Shown here: in pieces, positions 1-8,061 of the stretch
Layout: each line of letters opens with the position of its first letter
How positions within the stretch are numbered: the first letter of the stretch is position 1
Origin: Lachnospiraceae bacterium
GTDB taxonomy: Bacteria > Bacillota > Clostridia > Lachnospirales > Lachnospiraceae
Length of the DNA stretch: 10,545 nt
Assembly: GCA_017446125.1 (NCBI GenBank)
Contig: JAFSRL010000081.1
Coordinates: forward strand, 1-10,545
Reading direction: 5' to 3'
The notes under the pieces: generated by a model
What the model was told of the DNA's origin: nothing
The model's input: the letters and a program-made list of their open reading frames with translations, nothing else
Databases searched by the model: none
Position numbers and translations under genes: made by a program

Positions 1-334
1 CAATCAAAGCCTTGTGTTCTTTTTTGTTTTCACGATTAATAACACTTATGGTATCATCCTGTTCATGCAAGTCTCCTATACCCTTATTGAAATCCCAAGG
101 AATGATATAGGTTCGATTCTCCGCATCAATCCTGATTTTTTCTACTGTATCATCCGACTTTTCCAATACATCTAATTGCTTTTCCATTATATCAAAACTG
201 TAATAGGATTCGTTATCCTCAAACTGTCTGTTATAGGATTTGAAGAAAATAATCCCATTATATATGGAACTAATCGCATAGTTCTTATTTGCATCATAAG
301 GTGTTATTGCACATATAATCCGGGGCATGTTTTT
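1..334 (-). pseudogene. 3' continuation of the lipoprotein gene in the -1 frame, partial
   Basis: This minus-strand frame has no stop from 355 down to the window edge. It reads as a natural extension of the lipoprotein frame that stops at 304. It begins around the A8 run at 330-337 (AAA AAC ATG CCC) and goes on through stretches such as YNGIIFFKSYNRQFEDNESY and ENRTYIIPWDFNKGIGDLHE, about 111 codons in the window. The ATG at 185-187 (MEKQLDVLEK) has no Shine-Dalgarno in front of it, so a separate gene starting there is unlikely. The translation is rich in aromatic and polar residues, like the upstream part. One A missing from the run, either a real mutation, a switchable tract, or an assembly error, would explain the break. 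The true end lies outside the window and I do not recognise the family. Confidence 0.6.
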
Positions 335-924
335 TTTACTGACATGCAACAAACATCATGTTCCTTTATAACAAAGAACATAGCATCATCATTATTTCCG
401 ACAACAATCCCGGGCAGAATGGTCATTGTTCCAATATCCAATTCATTAACAGCAAAGCTGATAAGATTAACACTTACAACGACATCTCCCTTCGTTCCTC
501 TTCCGGTGCATATAAGGTTATCCCCGCAAACAACAAAATCAAGAATGTATGTGAAATAGGGTGTCAATTGAATTGTATTATATGAATTTGTTGACCAGTT
601 ATAGAGTGCGATACAGTCATCTCTTTCACGAATGATAACAGATTCCTCATATTGACAGAACGATTTTCTACCTTTAAGTGCACTGCTTATGACCGTCGTA
701 GAATTATGTGGTTCAAAAACATCTCCGTCTTTTTGATAGCATTTAGACCGCAAAAGCAATATGTTGTTATTCCAATAATGATTGTAGATACAATAAGCAT
801 TTCTGGCATCGCATTGATACTCATACAGATCAACCGTCACAAACGATTGTGTTCTTCCACAAGATAAAAGCAGAAAAGATACGACCAAAAATAGAAAACA
901 TAGCGTAAAACCTCGCCTTGCCAT
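304..924 (-). CDS. Putative lipoprotein of unknown function, frame broken at its 3' end
   Basis: The 206-residue product starts with MARR, a hydrophobic stretch at residues 7-20, then LLSC with Cys22. This is a type II signal peptide with a lipobox, so the mature protein is probably anchored to the outer face of the cytoplasmic membrane. The start is supported by GAGGAGAA at 931-938, six bases before the ATG. The mature part has short alternating beta-like segments (for example YNWSTNSYNTIQL and DFVVCGDNLICTG) that recall beta-propeller blades, but this is only an impression. The last residues after VKK (TCPGLYVQ) are probably out of frame, because the -1 frame continues open to the window edge, giving at least about 309 residues in the intact form. 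Base composition is much more AT-rich than in the operon upstream. I do not recognise the family. Confidence 0.65.
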   Translation of the reverse strand: MARRGFTLCFLFLVVSFLLLSCGRTQSFVTVDLYEYQCDARNAYCIYNHYWNNNILLLRSKCYQKDGDVFEPHNSTTVISSALKGRKSFCQYEESVIIRERDDCIALYNWSTNSYNTIQLTPYFTYILDFVVCGDNLICTGRGTKGDVVVSVNLISFAVNELDIGTMTILPGIVVGNNDDAMFFVIKEHDVCCMSVKKTCPGLYVQ

Positions 925-930
925 TCGAAG

Positions 931-956
931 TTCTCCTCAATACACGCGGCATTATA
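931..956 (-). promoter_or_regulatory. -10 element and ribosome binding site of the lipoprotein gene
   Basis: A perfect TATAAT lies at 951-956 on the minus strand, and GAGGAGAA at 931-938 precedes the ATG at 922-924. No good -35 hexamer is visible at 16-18 bases upstream (the region reads AAAAGG). The -10 overlaps the stop codon of the decayed frame at 952-954. If it is a true start site the leader would be very short, about 20 bases, so the promoter call is tentative. The ribosome binding site is clear. Confidence 0.4.
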
Positions 957-1170
957 CAATAAAACGATACTTCCCTTTTCCGGCGCCCGTAATCCGTTCT
1001 GTCAGGTTGAGCGCATACATTTTTCCAAGCAATGTAGATGCCGGCTTTTCTGTGATGCCCAGGAGTTCAACTACATCTCCGCGTCCGAAAATCTTTTCAT
1101 CTCCAAACGCCTCCCGAAGCATAATAATATTCGCCTTTGTTCTGGCAGAAACTGCGCTTCTTCCAAAGCC
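952..1170 (-). pseudogene. Remnant of a winged-helix-like protein, C-terminal end only
   Basis: A 72-codon open stretch ends with TAA at 952-954 and is closed upstream by TAA at 1171-1173. The translation contains KANIIMLREAFGDEKIFGR, then GDVVELLGITEKPASTLLGK, and ends in LTERITGAGKGKYRFIV. This has the pattern of a winged helix: a helix, a helix-turn-helix with a small-residue turn, then a beta wing with GKGKYRF. From memory, similar ends occur in bacterial Fic-type and AlbA-domain ATP-binding regulators, which I cannot verify here. The only internal ATG (1120-1122) has no Shine-Dalgarno. Upstream, up to the muramidase stop at 1259, all three minus frames are interrupted, which fits a gene that has lost its front part. 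It is almost certainly not expressed as a functional protein. Confidence 0.5.
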
Positions 1171-1258
1171 TTATGATTTTCCCGCCTCTTTCACAGTAAC
1201 TCATTTGGTTCATAGCAACGATTGCGCGCGTAAAGCAAAACCACTCTGACCTTCAGAC
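1171..1258 (-). other. Intergenic stretch with no intact frame
   Basis: This lies between the muramidase stop and the open part of the winged-helix remnant. Stops occur in all three minus frames. The alternative frame with KALEEAQFLPEQRRI may be a frameshifted piece of the same lost gene. A small inverted repeat at 1245-1257 (TCTGA, three-base loop, TCAGA) is too weak and lacks a T run, so I do not call a terminator. Confidence 0.35.
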
Positions 1259-2320
1259 TTAACCCTCCGGTACCTGAATATTCAAATCCACATTCGTCTC
1301 AATCCCTGGCACCTTGCCGGTCGACGAATACTGCCAAAACTGAAACTCATAGGGATAATACTGCGGCAGGTTGTAGTACGCAATCCATGTGTCGTACTCC
1401 ATCACCTCCTCCGCATCCAGAAGCAGCGTAAACGTCTTGATATTCCCGTAGATCATGGGTGTGTAGCCGGCCTGCTTGATTCGTTCACAAAACGCCTTCG
1501 TATTTGCGGTGTGCTGCGACTTCGTGACATTCTTCGTGCGTGCCGTCGTGTATTCCGACTGCTCCAAGTCATACACGACGGGATACTCGATTTCATAGTC
1601 ACGCAACTGCTCGATCACAAACTCCGCTTCCTCGACAGCCTCCGCCTCATCAATCGCCTGCGTGTAGAAATAGACTCCGATCTTGATGCCGTTCTCTTTG
1701 GCGCCCGCCATGTTCGCTTCAAAGTAATCATCCAAGAAAATCTGTCCTTCCACGGCGCCCCTTGCGCCCACACGGATGAAGGCGTACTCGATGCCGGCGG
1801 CAGCGACCTTCTCCCAGTCAATTTCGCCCTGATGATGCGAAACGTCGATACCGGGAATGCCCTTGTCCTGCAGCCCGTTCTCATAATAATGGACAAAGCC
1901 GTTCTCGTCCTTGCCGAAATCGTCCTTGTCGAACCCGTGCTTCTTCAGTACGCTACTCATCTCGAAGAAGTAATACCTGCCGTCGTCCGCAACGATGAGC
2001 TTGTCCGGAAAGAGCGAGCGGATCATGTTGTTGGTCCCTTCGCCGTTTTCCAAGGAACGCCGGATCTGGTTTAATACGCTCGTCCTGCCCTCTTCCCTTG
2101 CGGTGTTTGTCAACTCCTGCACACGGCCCGCCGGATAGACATCCTGCGCGGTGTAATTCTCAAGCTCCGCCGCGAGCGCCGCCTCACTTCTTGCGGTGGC
2201 GGCATTGCGCACGACCAGCACAATGCAAAGCGTAATCGTCAACAGCGCAATCATGGAAATCGCGACGATTGCAACAAGGCTCTGCGTATGCCGTTTTGCG
2301 TAGTAGCTTTCGTTGTTCAA
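1259..2320 (-). CDS. Membrane-anchored GH25 family muramidase (lysozyme)
   Basis: This 353-residue protein probably cleaves the beta-1,4 bond between N-acetylmuramic acid and N-acetylglucosamine in peptidoglycan. Residues 14-37 are a hydrophobic signal anchor after a short charged N-terminus. Residues 40-155 form a stalk or extra domain that I do not recognise. Residues 157-348 carry GH25 landmarks: GIDVSHHQGEIDW with Asp159 near the start, YPVVYDLE with Asp251 and Glu253 as catalytic acids, and FWQYSSTGKVPGI followed by NVDLN near the end. The start is TTG at 2318-2320, overlapping the TGA of the threonine ammonia-lyase by four bases. It is supported by GGAG at 2329-2332, eight bases upstream; the next ATG falls inside the membrane segment. 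It probably acts on the cell's own wall from the outer membrane face. A phage origin is unlikely because there are no phage neighbours. Confidence 0.88.
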   Translation of the reverse strand: MNNESYYAKRHTQSLVAIVAISMIALLTITLCIVLVVRNAATARSEAALAAELENYTAQDVYPAGRVQELTNTAREEGRTSVLNQIRRSLENGEGTNNMIRSLFPDKLIVADDGRYYFFEMSSVLKKHGFDKDDFGKDENGFVHYYENGLQDKGIPGIDVSHHQGEIDWEKVAAAGIEYAFIRVGARGAVEGQIFLDDYFEANMAGAKENGIKIGVYFYTQAIDEAEAVEEAEFVIEQLRDYEIEYPVVYDLEQSEYTTARTKNVTKSQHTANTKAFCERIKQAGYTPMIYGNIKTFTLLLDAEEVMEYDTWIAYYNLPQYYPYEFQFWQYSSTGKVPGIETNVDLNIQVPEG

Positions 2321-3555
2321 ATCAAAATCTCCGAGGTGGGACGCACCAGTCTGGGGCGATAGCCCTCCTTTTCGAGCGCCTTCATGATCTGATTCTTATG
2401 CTCCGTGCCGAAGGCTTCCAGTGTAATCCTCAGCTCCACGGCTGCGTTGCGGTTGATCGAAACAAACTGGTTGTGCTCTAACTTGATGACGTTGCCGCTT
2501 TCCTTTGCGATGGTGCCGGAAACGCGGGTAAGCTCGCCCGGACGGTCCGGTAAGAGCACGGAGACCGTAAAGATTCTGTCACGCAGAATCAAGCCCTGCT
2601 GCACAACGGACGACATCGTGATGACATCCATGTTTCCGCCGGACAACACCGCCACCACCTTCTTCCCGCGGACCTTAAGCTGCTTTAAGGCAGCCACGGT
2701 CAACAGGCCGGAATTCTCGACAATCATCTTGTGGTTTTCCACCATGTCGAGGAAGGAGGCAACGAGATCCTCGTCCGGAACCGTGACGATGTCATCCACA
2801 TACTTTTTGATGTAAGGAAAGATTTCCTTTCCGGGGGTCTTGACCGCGGTACCGTCCGCGATCGTATTCACATTCTTTAAGGTGATGACCTTGCCCTTTG
2901 TTAGCGATTCCTTCATGCAGGCGGCGCCTGTGGGCTCCACCCCGATTACCTTAATCTTGGGATTCAACTGCTTCGCAAACGCGGCAACCCCGGCAAGGAG
3001 TCCGCCGCCGCCAACCGGTACCAGGATGTAGTCCACCGTGGGCAGCTCCTTCACGATTTCCATCGCGATGGTGCCCTGTCCCGTGGCAACCGCAGCATCG
3101 TCAAAGGGATGCACGAAGGTGAGCCCCTTTTCCTTTGCGACGCGAAGCGCCATCTTGTACGCGTCGTCATACACGTCGCCGTGCAGAATGACCTCCGCAC
3201 CCAAATCCTTTGTGCGGTTCACCTTGATAAGCGGTGTGGTTGTGGGCATCACGATTACCGCCTTAACACCAAACGCCGCGGCGGCATACGCAACACCCTG
3301 CGCGTGATTTCCGGCGGACGCCGTGACGAGTCCCTTTTCGCGTGCCTTTTCGCTCATGGTCGCAAGCTTGTAGTACGCGCCGCGCACCTTATAGGCGCCG
3401 GTCCGTTGTAAATTTTCCGGTTTGAAATAAACCTTTGCGTGCGCGATTGCACTGAAGTAATCAGAGTAAATCAGTTCCGTGGTCAGCGTTACCTGTCCCA
3501 CCTTTTCATACGCATCTTCAAACGCCTTAAGTGTTAAGAGTTCCTTCTTGTCCAT
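2317..3555 (-). CDS. ilvA: Threonine ammonia-lyase with C-terminal ACT domain
   Basis: The 412-residue PLP enzyme converts L-threonine to 2-oxobutanoate and ammonia, the entry step to isoleucine or to propionate and 2-oxobutanoate catabolism. The fold type II core is clear: KPENLQRTGAYKVRGA with the PLP lysine at Lys56, SAGNHAQG at 80-87, the phosphate-binding loop VGGGGLLAG at 181-189, and LSGGN at 304-308. Residues about 328-402 form one ACT domain (VLLPDRPGELTRVSGTIA), which in this family mediates allosteric control. The length fits the single-ACT type found in many Firmicutes rather than the roughly 510-residue E. coli IlvA with two ACT-like subdomains. The ATG at 3553-3555 follows GGGGAG at 3560-3565, inside the end of ftsY, and overlaps it by 29 bases. 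Whether the role is biosynthetic or degradative cannot be told from sequence; no other ilv gene is in the window. Confidence 0.93.
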   Translation of the reverse strand: MDKKELLTLKAFEDAYEKVGQVTLTTELIYSDYFSAIAHAKVYFKPENLQRTGAYKVRGAYYKLATMSEKAREKGLVTASAGNHAQGVAYAAAAFGVKAVIVMPTTTPLIKVNRTKDLGAEVILHGDVYDDAYKMALRVAKEKGLTFVHPFDDAAVATGQGTIAMEIVKELPTVDYILVPVGGGGLLAGVAAFAKQLNPKIKVIGVEPTGAACMKESLTKGKVITLKNVNTIADGTAVKTPGKEIFPYIKKYVDDIVTVPDEDLVASFLDMVENHKMIVENSGLLTVAALKQLKVRGKKVVAVLSGGNMDVITMSSVVQQGLILRDRIFTVSVLLPDRPGELTRVSGTIAKESGNVIKLEHNQFVSINRNAAVELRITLEAFGTEHKNQIMKALEKEGYRPRLVRPTSEILI

Positions 3556-4495
3556 TGTTCTCCCCGTTGTCCTCTCCCGTTGTGTCTAACTGAAACAAAG
3601 CGTCCACGAATTCATCCGGCTTGAATTTCTCAAGGTCCTCCATCGTTTCCCCGACGCCGATGTACTTCACCGGAATGTTCAATTCCGAAACAATCGCAAC
3701 CGCGATGCCGCCCTTTGCGGTGCCGTCCATCTTGGTTAAAATGATGCCGGTCAAGTCCGCGGCATCCCCGAACTCCCTTGCCTGTGCGAGCGCGTTCTGT
3801 CCCGTCGTGGAATCCAAAACAATGAGGTTCTCGCGATAAAAGCCCTGAAGCTCCTTATCCAGGATGCGGTTCATCTTCGCAAGCTCTTCCATCAAATTCT
3901 TTTTGTTGTGCAGCCGTCCTGCCGTATCCACAATCAAAATGTCGATTCCGCGTCCCTTTGCCGCGTTCACGGCGTCATAGATGACACTCGCCGGATCCGC
4001 GCCCTCTTTTCCGGTAATGATGGGAACATCCGCGCGGCGTGCCCATTCGTTAAGCTGCTCCGTCGCGGCGGCGCGGTAGGTGTCCGCTGCGGCAATCAAC
4101 ACTTTCTTTCCCTGCGCCTTCAAAAGACCGGCAAGCTTTCCGACACTCGTCGTCTTCCCGACACCGTTCACACCGATTACAAAGATTACGGACTTTTCCT
4201 GCTCGAACCGGTAGCTCGTCTCATCCGTTTTCATCTGTTCGCGGATGTTTGAGATCAAAAGCTCCTTGCAGCGTGCGGTTTCGCGGATATGCTCCTCCTT
4301 CACCTGCTCCCTGAGCTTATCCATGATGCGGCTGGTGGCATTGACACCGATGTCCCCCAGAATCAGGGTTTCTTCGATGCTGTCATAAAAATCCTCATCG
4401 ATGTCGGTCGCGCCGTAAAAGACGCTGTCGAGACCTCCCACGATATTGTCCCTGGTCTTTGCCAGTCCGTTTTTTAAGCGGTCAAAAAAGCCCAT
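3527..4495 (-). CDS. ftsY: Signal recognition particle receptor FtsY
   Basis: This 322-residue SRP-family GTPase docks ribosome-SRP complexes at the cytoplasmic membrane so that membrane proteins reach the Sec translocon. The N domain covers residues about 1-95, starting with the amphipathic MGFFDRLKNGLAKTRDNI, likely a membrane-targeting helix. The G domain follows: P-loop GVNGVGKTT (108-116), DTYRAAATEQL (138-148), DTAGR (190-194), TKMD (254-257), and GVGE (280-283). There is no long acidic A domain as in E. coli, so this is the short NG form usual in Firmicutes. The last 18 residues are a polar acidic tail whose end is coded within the overlap with ilvA. The ATG overlaps the smc stop by one base (TGATG), with only a modest GGAAG upstream at 4500-4504, so coupling to smc translation is likely. 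Confidence 0.97.
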   Translation of the reverse strand: MGFFDRLKNGLAKTRDNIVGGLDSVFYGATDIDEDFYDSIEETLILGDIGVNATSRIMDKLREQVKEEHIRETARCKELLISNIREQMKTDETSYRFEQEKSVIFVIGVNGVGKTTSVGKLAGLLKAQGKKVLIAAADTYRAAATEQLNEWARRADVPIITGKEGADPASVIYDAVNAAKGRGIDILIVDTAGRLHNKKNLMEELAKMNRILDKELQGFYRENLIVLDSTTGQNALAQAREFGDAADLTGIILTKMDGTAKGGIAVAIVSELNIPVKYIGVGETMEDLEKFKPDEFVDALFQLDTTGEDNGENNGQEGTLNT

Positions 4496-7400
4496 CAGTC
4501 TTCCAAATCCTTATCAATCAAATTGACGCTTACCAGTGCGGAGACGCCCTTCTCCTGCATCGTGATGCCGTACAGGCGGTCCGCGCTTTCCATCGTGCCG
4601 CGCCGGTGCGTGATCACGATGAACTGGATGTCCTTCGTTAACTTGTGCAGGTACTTTGCAAAGCGCGTGACGTTATTCTCATCAAGCGCCGCCTCGATTT
4701 CATCCAAAAGACAAAACGGTGACGGCTTTAAGTTCTGGATGGCGAACAACAAGGCAATCGCGGTCAGCGCCTTTTCACCGCCGGAAAGCATCATCATGTT
4801 TTGCAGCTTCTTGCCCGGAGGCTGCGCGATGATACGGATGCCCGCGGTTAAGATATCCTCTTCCTCGACAAGCTCCAGCGCGCCCTTTCCGCCGCCGAAG
4901 AGCTCCTTGAAGACGTGGTCGAATTCCGTATTGATCTTCGTAAACTGCTCCGTGAACTGCTTGCGCATATTCTCGTCCAGCTCCGAGATGATTTCACGCA
5001 ACTGATTTTCCGCCTCCACGAGATCGTCGTGCTGCGTCTTCATGAGCGTGTAGCGCTCCATCAGATTCTTGTAATCCTCGATCGCATTGACGTTGACATC
5101 ACCCAGACCGCGGATCTGTTCACGCAGCGACCCGATGCCCTTCTTCATTGCGGCTAAGTCCGTCATGCTTTCGTCACGCATTTCCGCCGCGTCCGAGAGC
5201 GTGATTTCGTACTCGTTCCACATGTAGTTGATCTGGTTTTCGATGTTCTCCTGGAAGCGTTCCTTCTGCGCCGTGAGTCTTGTCACTTCCTTATCCAGAG
5301 AGCTCATCTGCTCCGAAAGCTGTTCCCTGGTCGTGAAGAAGGACTTCTGCTTTTCGCTCAACTCATTGCGCTGCTCCGTCTTTTCCTTCAACGCGATGTC
5401 GTTCTCCGACTGCACCTCGATGCTTCTGGCAATCGTCTCGCGGATGGTGGCGATGTCAATCTTGTTCTGCTCCAAATCCGTCTGTGAGGTCTTTAAGGAT
5501 TCCTCGACCTCGTCGAGGTTCCCCTTGTGGTGCGCGATCTCCTCATCGATACGGTTGATGTTTTCCTGTTCAAAGCCCTGCTTGGTCTTTAAGGTCTCAA
5601 TTTCGACGTTGTGGGAGGATGCCTTCAGGGTCTGGTCGCTCTCCTCCTCCTGCAGAGTCTTTAACGCTTCCTCAAGCGCCGCGATGCGTTCCGAGCTGTT
5701 CTTCTCCGTTTCCTCGGAGTCCGTCAGTTGCGCATTTGCTTCCTCTTCCTCGCTGCCGATTTCCTTCAAGCGGTGTTCAATCTCTTCGCTTTCCGTTTTC
5801 AGGGAAGAATAGCTGCCCTCGTTCTCCTTCTTCTTTTCCTCTTCCTGCATCACATTTAACCGCGCGGTATTCTGCTCTAAAACCTTGTTCTGGTGCTCTA
5901 AGCGCAGCTTCTCGATTTCCTCGCGCAGCTCGTTCCTGCGTTTCTTTGTATTCTCGATGCCCTCTTCTGCTTCCGCGATTGCCTTCTTGTGCGCCTCGAT
6001 CTTCTTCTCGAGGTCCTCCATCTCGCGCCTGCGGCTTAAGAGGTTCGAACCGTTCTTGAATCGTCCGCCGCTGATTGCGCCGCCGGGCGTCAACAGCTCT
6101 CCGTCCAGTGTCACGATGCGCAGCGTGTAGTTATACTTACGGGCAATCCTTGTCGCGTGATCGACATCGTTCACGACAATGATCCGGCCCAAAAGCGATT
6201 CCGCAACGGCGGTGTACTTCGCGTCCGTGTGCACCAGCTCGCTCGCAAGGCCCAAAACGCCCTCTTCCTTCAAGGCATCCTGCGCCTTTAATTCCTGTGC
6301 CTCGCGGATGGAATCAAGCGGCAGGAAGGTGACGCGACCGCCCTGTGTTTCCTTTAGGTACGCAATCATCTTTTTCGCGCACGCCTCATCCTCCGTGACG
6401 ACGTTCTGGATGCTGGCGCCCAAGGCAATCTCAATCGCGGTCTCGTGCTCCTTGTCCGCTTTGATGATGTCCGCGACCACGCCGATGATGCCCTTCTCCT
6501 CATGCTTCTTTTCCATGACGCGCTTGACGCTGCCGCCATAGCCTTCATAGCGCTCCGCGATGCCGCGCAAGGCTTCCAGCTTGGAATTGTCCTGATGGAA
6601 GGCGCTTTGTGCCTTCTGCAGAACCTCGTCGTGTGCGGCAAGGTCTGACTTCATCTGTGCCAGCGAATTGTCCGCTTCGTTCTGGCGCGAAGTAATCTCA
6701 TCAATTTCCGCGGAAACCTTGTCGAAGATTTCCTTTAACGCCTTGATCGTTTCTTCCTGCTTGGACTCGTCGCTTTGCGCGCGCACAAGCTTGCTGGTCA
6801 ATTCCGCCTTGCGGATGTTGTTCTGGTCGCGCATCGTGGAGAGCGAGCTCAAACGCGACTTGATGCCGGCACGCTCATCCAATACCTTCAGGATGGTTTC
6901 CTTATGCGAATCAATCTCCTCCGTCGTCTTGCGCAGCGTTTCCTGAATTTCTTCCAGGCGCTTCGTCTCCGACTCCTGCGAGGATAAGAGCTCGTTTAAC
7001 TGATTGTCGATTTCCGACTTTCTTGCGAGGACCTCTTCCTTTTCCTTTTCCTTTTCCGCGATGCTCTCCTGAATGCTCTCGATCCGCGTCTTGAAGTGCG
7101 ACTCGTTTCCGGTCGCCGCATTAATCTTCTCATTCAGGATACCGATCTGACCCTCCAACTTTTCCCGCTGGATCTGTGCGTCGGAAATGTTATCCCTTGC
7201 AAGGTTGATTTCCGTATCGAGCGCTTCCAGGGCGGACTGCACGCGGTCATACTCCGTGCGGATCTCGTTGTAGCGGTTCGTGATGTCCTGCAAATCCTTC
7301 GAAGCGGTATCAAAGTTTGTGCTTGCCGCTTCCAACTGCTCCTTTAAGCGTGCGTTCTCCAAAAGGAACATATTGACGTCGAGGGTCTTTAACTCTTCCT

Positions 7401-8055
7401 TCGCTTTCAAATAAATCTTCGCGGTCTCCGACTGCTTCGACAAGGGCTCGATCTGCTTTTCCAGCTCCGCGATGATGTCCGCGATTCTGGTCAGGTTCAC
7501 CTTCTCGTTTTCGAGCTTCTTCACCGCGGTATCCTTGCGCAGCTTGAACTTCACGATACCGGCCGCCTCGTCAAACAGCTCCCTTCGATCCTCCGGCTTT
7601 CCGGATAAGATCTTGTCGATCTGGCCCTGGCCGATGATGGAATAGCCCTCCTTACCGATACCGGTATCATAGAAGAGCTCGTTGATGTCTTTCAGACGGC
7701 AGTTCGCGCCGTTGATGAGATATTCACTTTCGCCGGAACGGTAGAGCCTTCTCGCCACCGTGACCTCATCAAAATCAATCGCAAGCGAGTGATCCGAGTT
7801 GTCCAGGGTAATCGCAACATACGCATACCCCAAGGGCTTGCGCATTTCCGTTCCCGAGAAAATGACATCCTGCATGGAGGAGCCGCGCAACTGCTTGGAG
7901 CTTTGTTCCCCGAGCACCCAGCGCACGGCGTCCGCGACATTACTCTTTCCTGAACCGTTGGGGCCCACGATTGCGGTAATGCCGTTGTGGAATTGAAAAT
8001 TGATCTTGTTGGCAAAGGATTTAAAACCCTGTACCTCGATGTTCTTCAGATACAT
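4495..8055 (-). CDS. smc: Chromosome partition protein SMC
   Basis: The 1186-residue ATPase is the core of the SMC-ScpA-ScpB complex that loops and condenses DNA and helps separate sister chromosomes. The N-terminal head has Walker A GPNGSGKSN at 31-39 and DRRELFDEAAGI in the next segment. Long heptad-rich coiled coils cover roughly 165-500 and 670-1000. The hinge lies at about 505-666, with YGGS (506-509), GGRVTFLP from 572, and SGGRF up to 666. The C-terminal head has the signature LSGGEK (1090-1095), Walker B FCLLDE (1114-1119, Asp1118 and Glu1119) and the switch histidine in ITHRRG at 1150. Length and motifs are complete, with no frame break. The ATG at 8053-8055 lies six bases after the rnc stop, and its AAAGGA site at 8068-8073 is inside the end of rnc, at a slightly long spacing. 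No scp genes are in the window. Confidence 0.98.
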   Translation of the reverse strand: MYLKNIEVQGFKSFANKINFQFHNGITAIVGPNGSGKSNVADAVRWVLGEQSSKQLRGSSMQDVIFSGTEMRKPLGYAYVAITLDNSDHSLAIDFDEVTVARRLYRSGESEYLINGANCRLKDINELFYDTGIGKEGYSIIGQGQIDKILSGKPEDRRELFDEAAGIVKFKLRKDTAVKKLENEKVNLTRIADIIAELEKQIEPLSKQSETAKIYLKAKEELKTLDVNMFLLENARLKEQLEAASTNFDTASKDLQDITNRYNEIRTEYDRVQSALEALDTEINLARDNISDAQIQREKLEGQIGILNEKINAATGNESHFKTRIESIQESIAEKEKEKEEVLARKSEIDNQLNELLSSQESETKRLEEIQETLRKTTEEIDSHKETILKVLDERAGIKSRLSSLSTMRDQNNIRKAELTSKLVRAQSDESKQEETIKALKEIFDKVSAEIDEITSRQNEADNSLAQMKSDLAAHDEVLQKAQSAFHQDNSKLEALRGIAERYEGYGGSVKRVMEKKHEEKGIIGVVADIIKADKEHETAIEIALGASIQNVVTEDEACAKKMIAYLKETQGGRVTFLPLDSIREAQELKAQDALKEEGVLGLASELVHTDAKYTAVAESLLGRIIVVNDVDHATRIARKYNYTLRIVTLDGELLTPGGAISGGRFKNGSNLLSRRREMEDLEKKIEAHKKAIAEAEEGIENTKKRRNELREEIEKLRLEHQNKVLEQNTARLNVMQEEEKKKENEGSYSSLKTESEEIEHRLKEIGSEEEEANAQLTDSEETEKNSSERIAALEEALKTLQEEESDQTLKASSHNVEIETLKTKQGFEQENINRIDEEIAHHKGNLDEVEESLKTSQTDLEQNKIDIATIRETIARSIEVQSENDIALKEKTEQRNELSEKQKSFFTTREQLSEQMSSLDKEVTRLTAQKERFQENIENQINYMWNEYEITLSDAAEMRDESMTDLAAMKKGIGSLREQIRGLGDVNVNAIEDYKNLMERYTLMKTQHDDLVEAENQLREIISELDENMRKQFTEQFTKINTEFDHVFKELFGGGKGALELVEEEDILTAGIRIIAQPPGKKLQNMMMLSGGEKALTAIALLFAIQNLKPSPFCLLDEIEAALDENNVTRFAKYLHKLTKDIQFIVITHRRGTMESADRLYGITMQEKGVSALVSVNLIDKDLED

Positions 8056-8061
8056 AAATGA

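Noticed and set aside
176..559. Plus-strand open frame of 127 codons opposite the lipoprotein
   Set aside because: No ribosome binding site or recognisable domain, and the minus strand gives a lipobox and a clear ribosome binding site.
1007..1249. Plus-strand TTG-started frame of 80 codons
   Set aside because: It is antisense to the winged-helix remnant, which looks more like protein, and it has no ribosome binding site.
1245..1257. Small inverted repeat after the muramidase as a terminator
   Set aside because: Only five pairs with a three-base loop and no proper T run.
1511..2074. Plus-strand open frame of 187 codons inside the muramidase gene
   Set aside because: It is the antisense shadow of a GH25 gene with clear motifs; no recognisable domain or fitting context.
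5228..5812. Plus-strand open frame of 194 codons inside smc
   Set aside because: It is antisense to the coiled-coil region of SMC. The translation is serine- and phenylalanine-rich low-complexity, as expected for the reverse of Glu/Lys codons.
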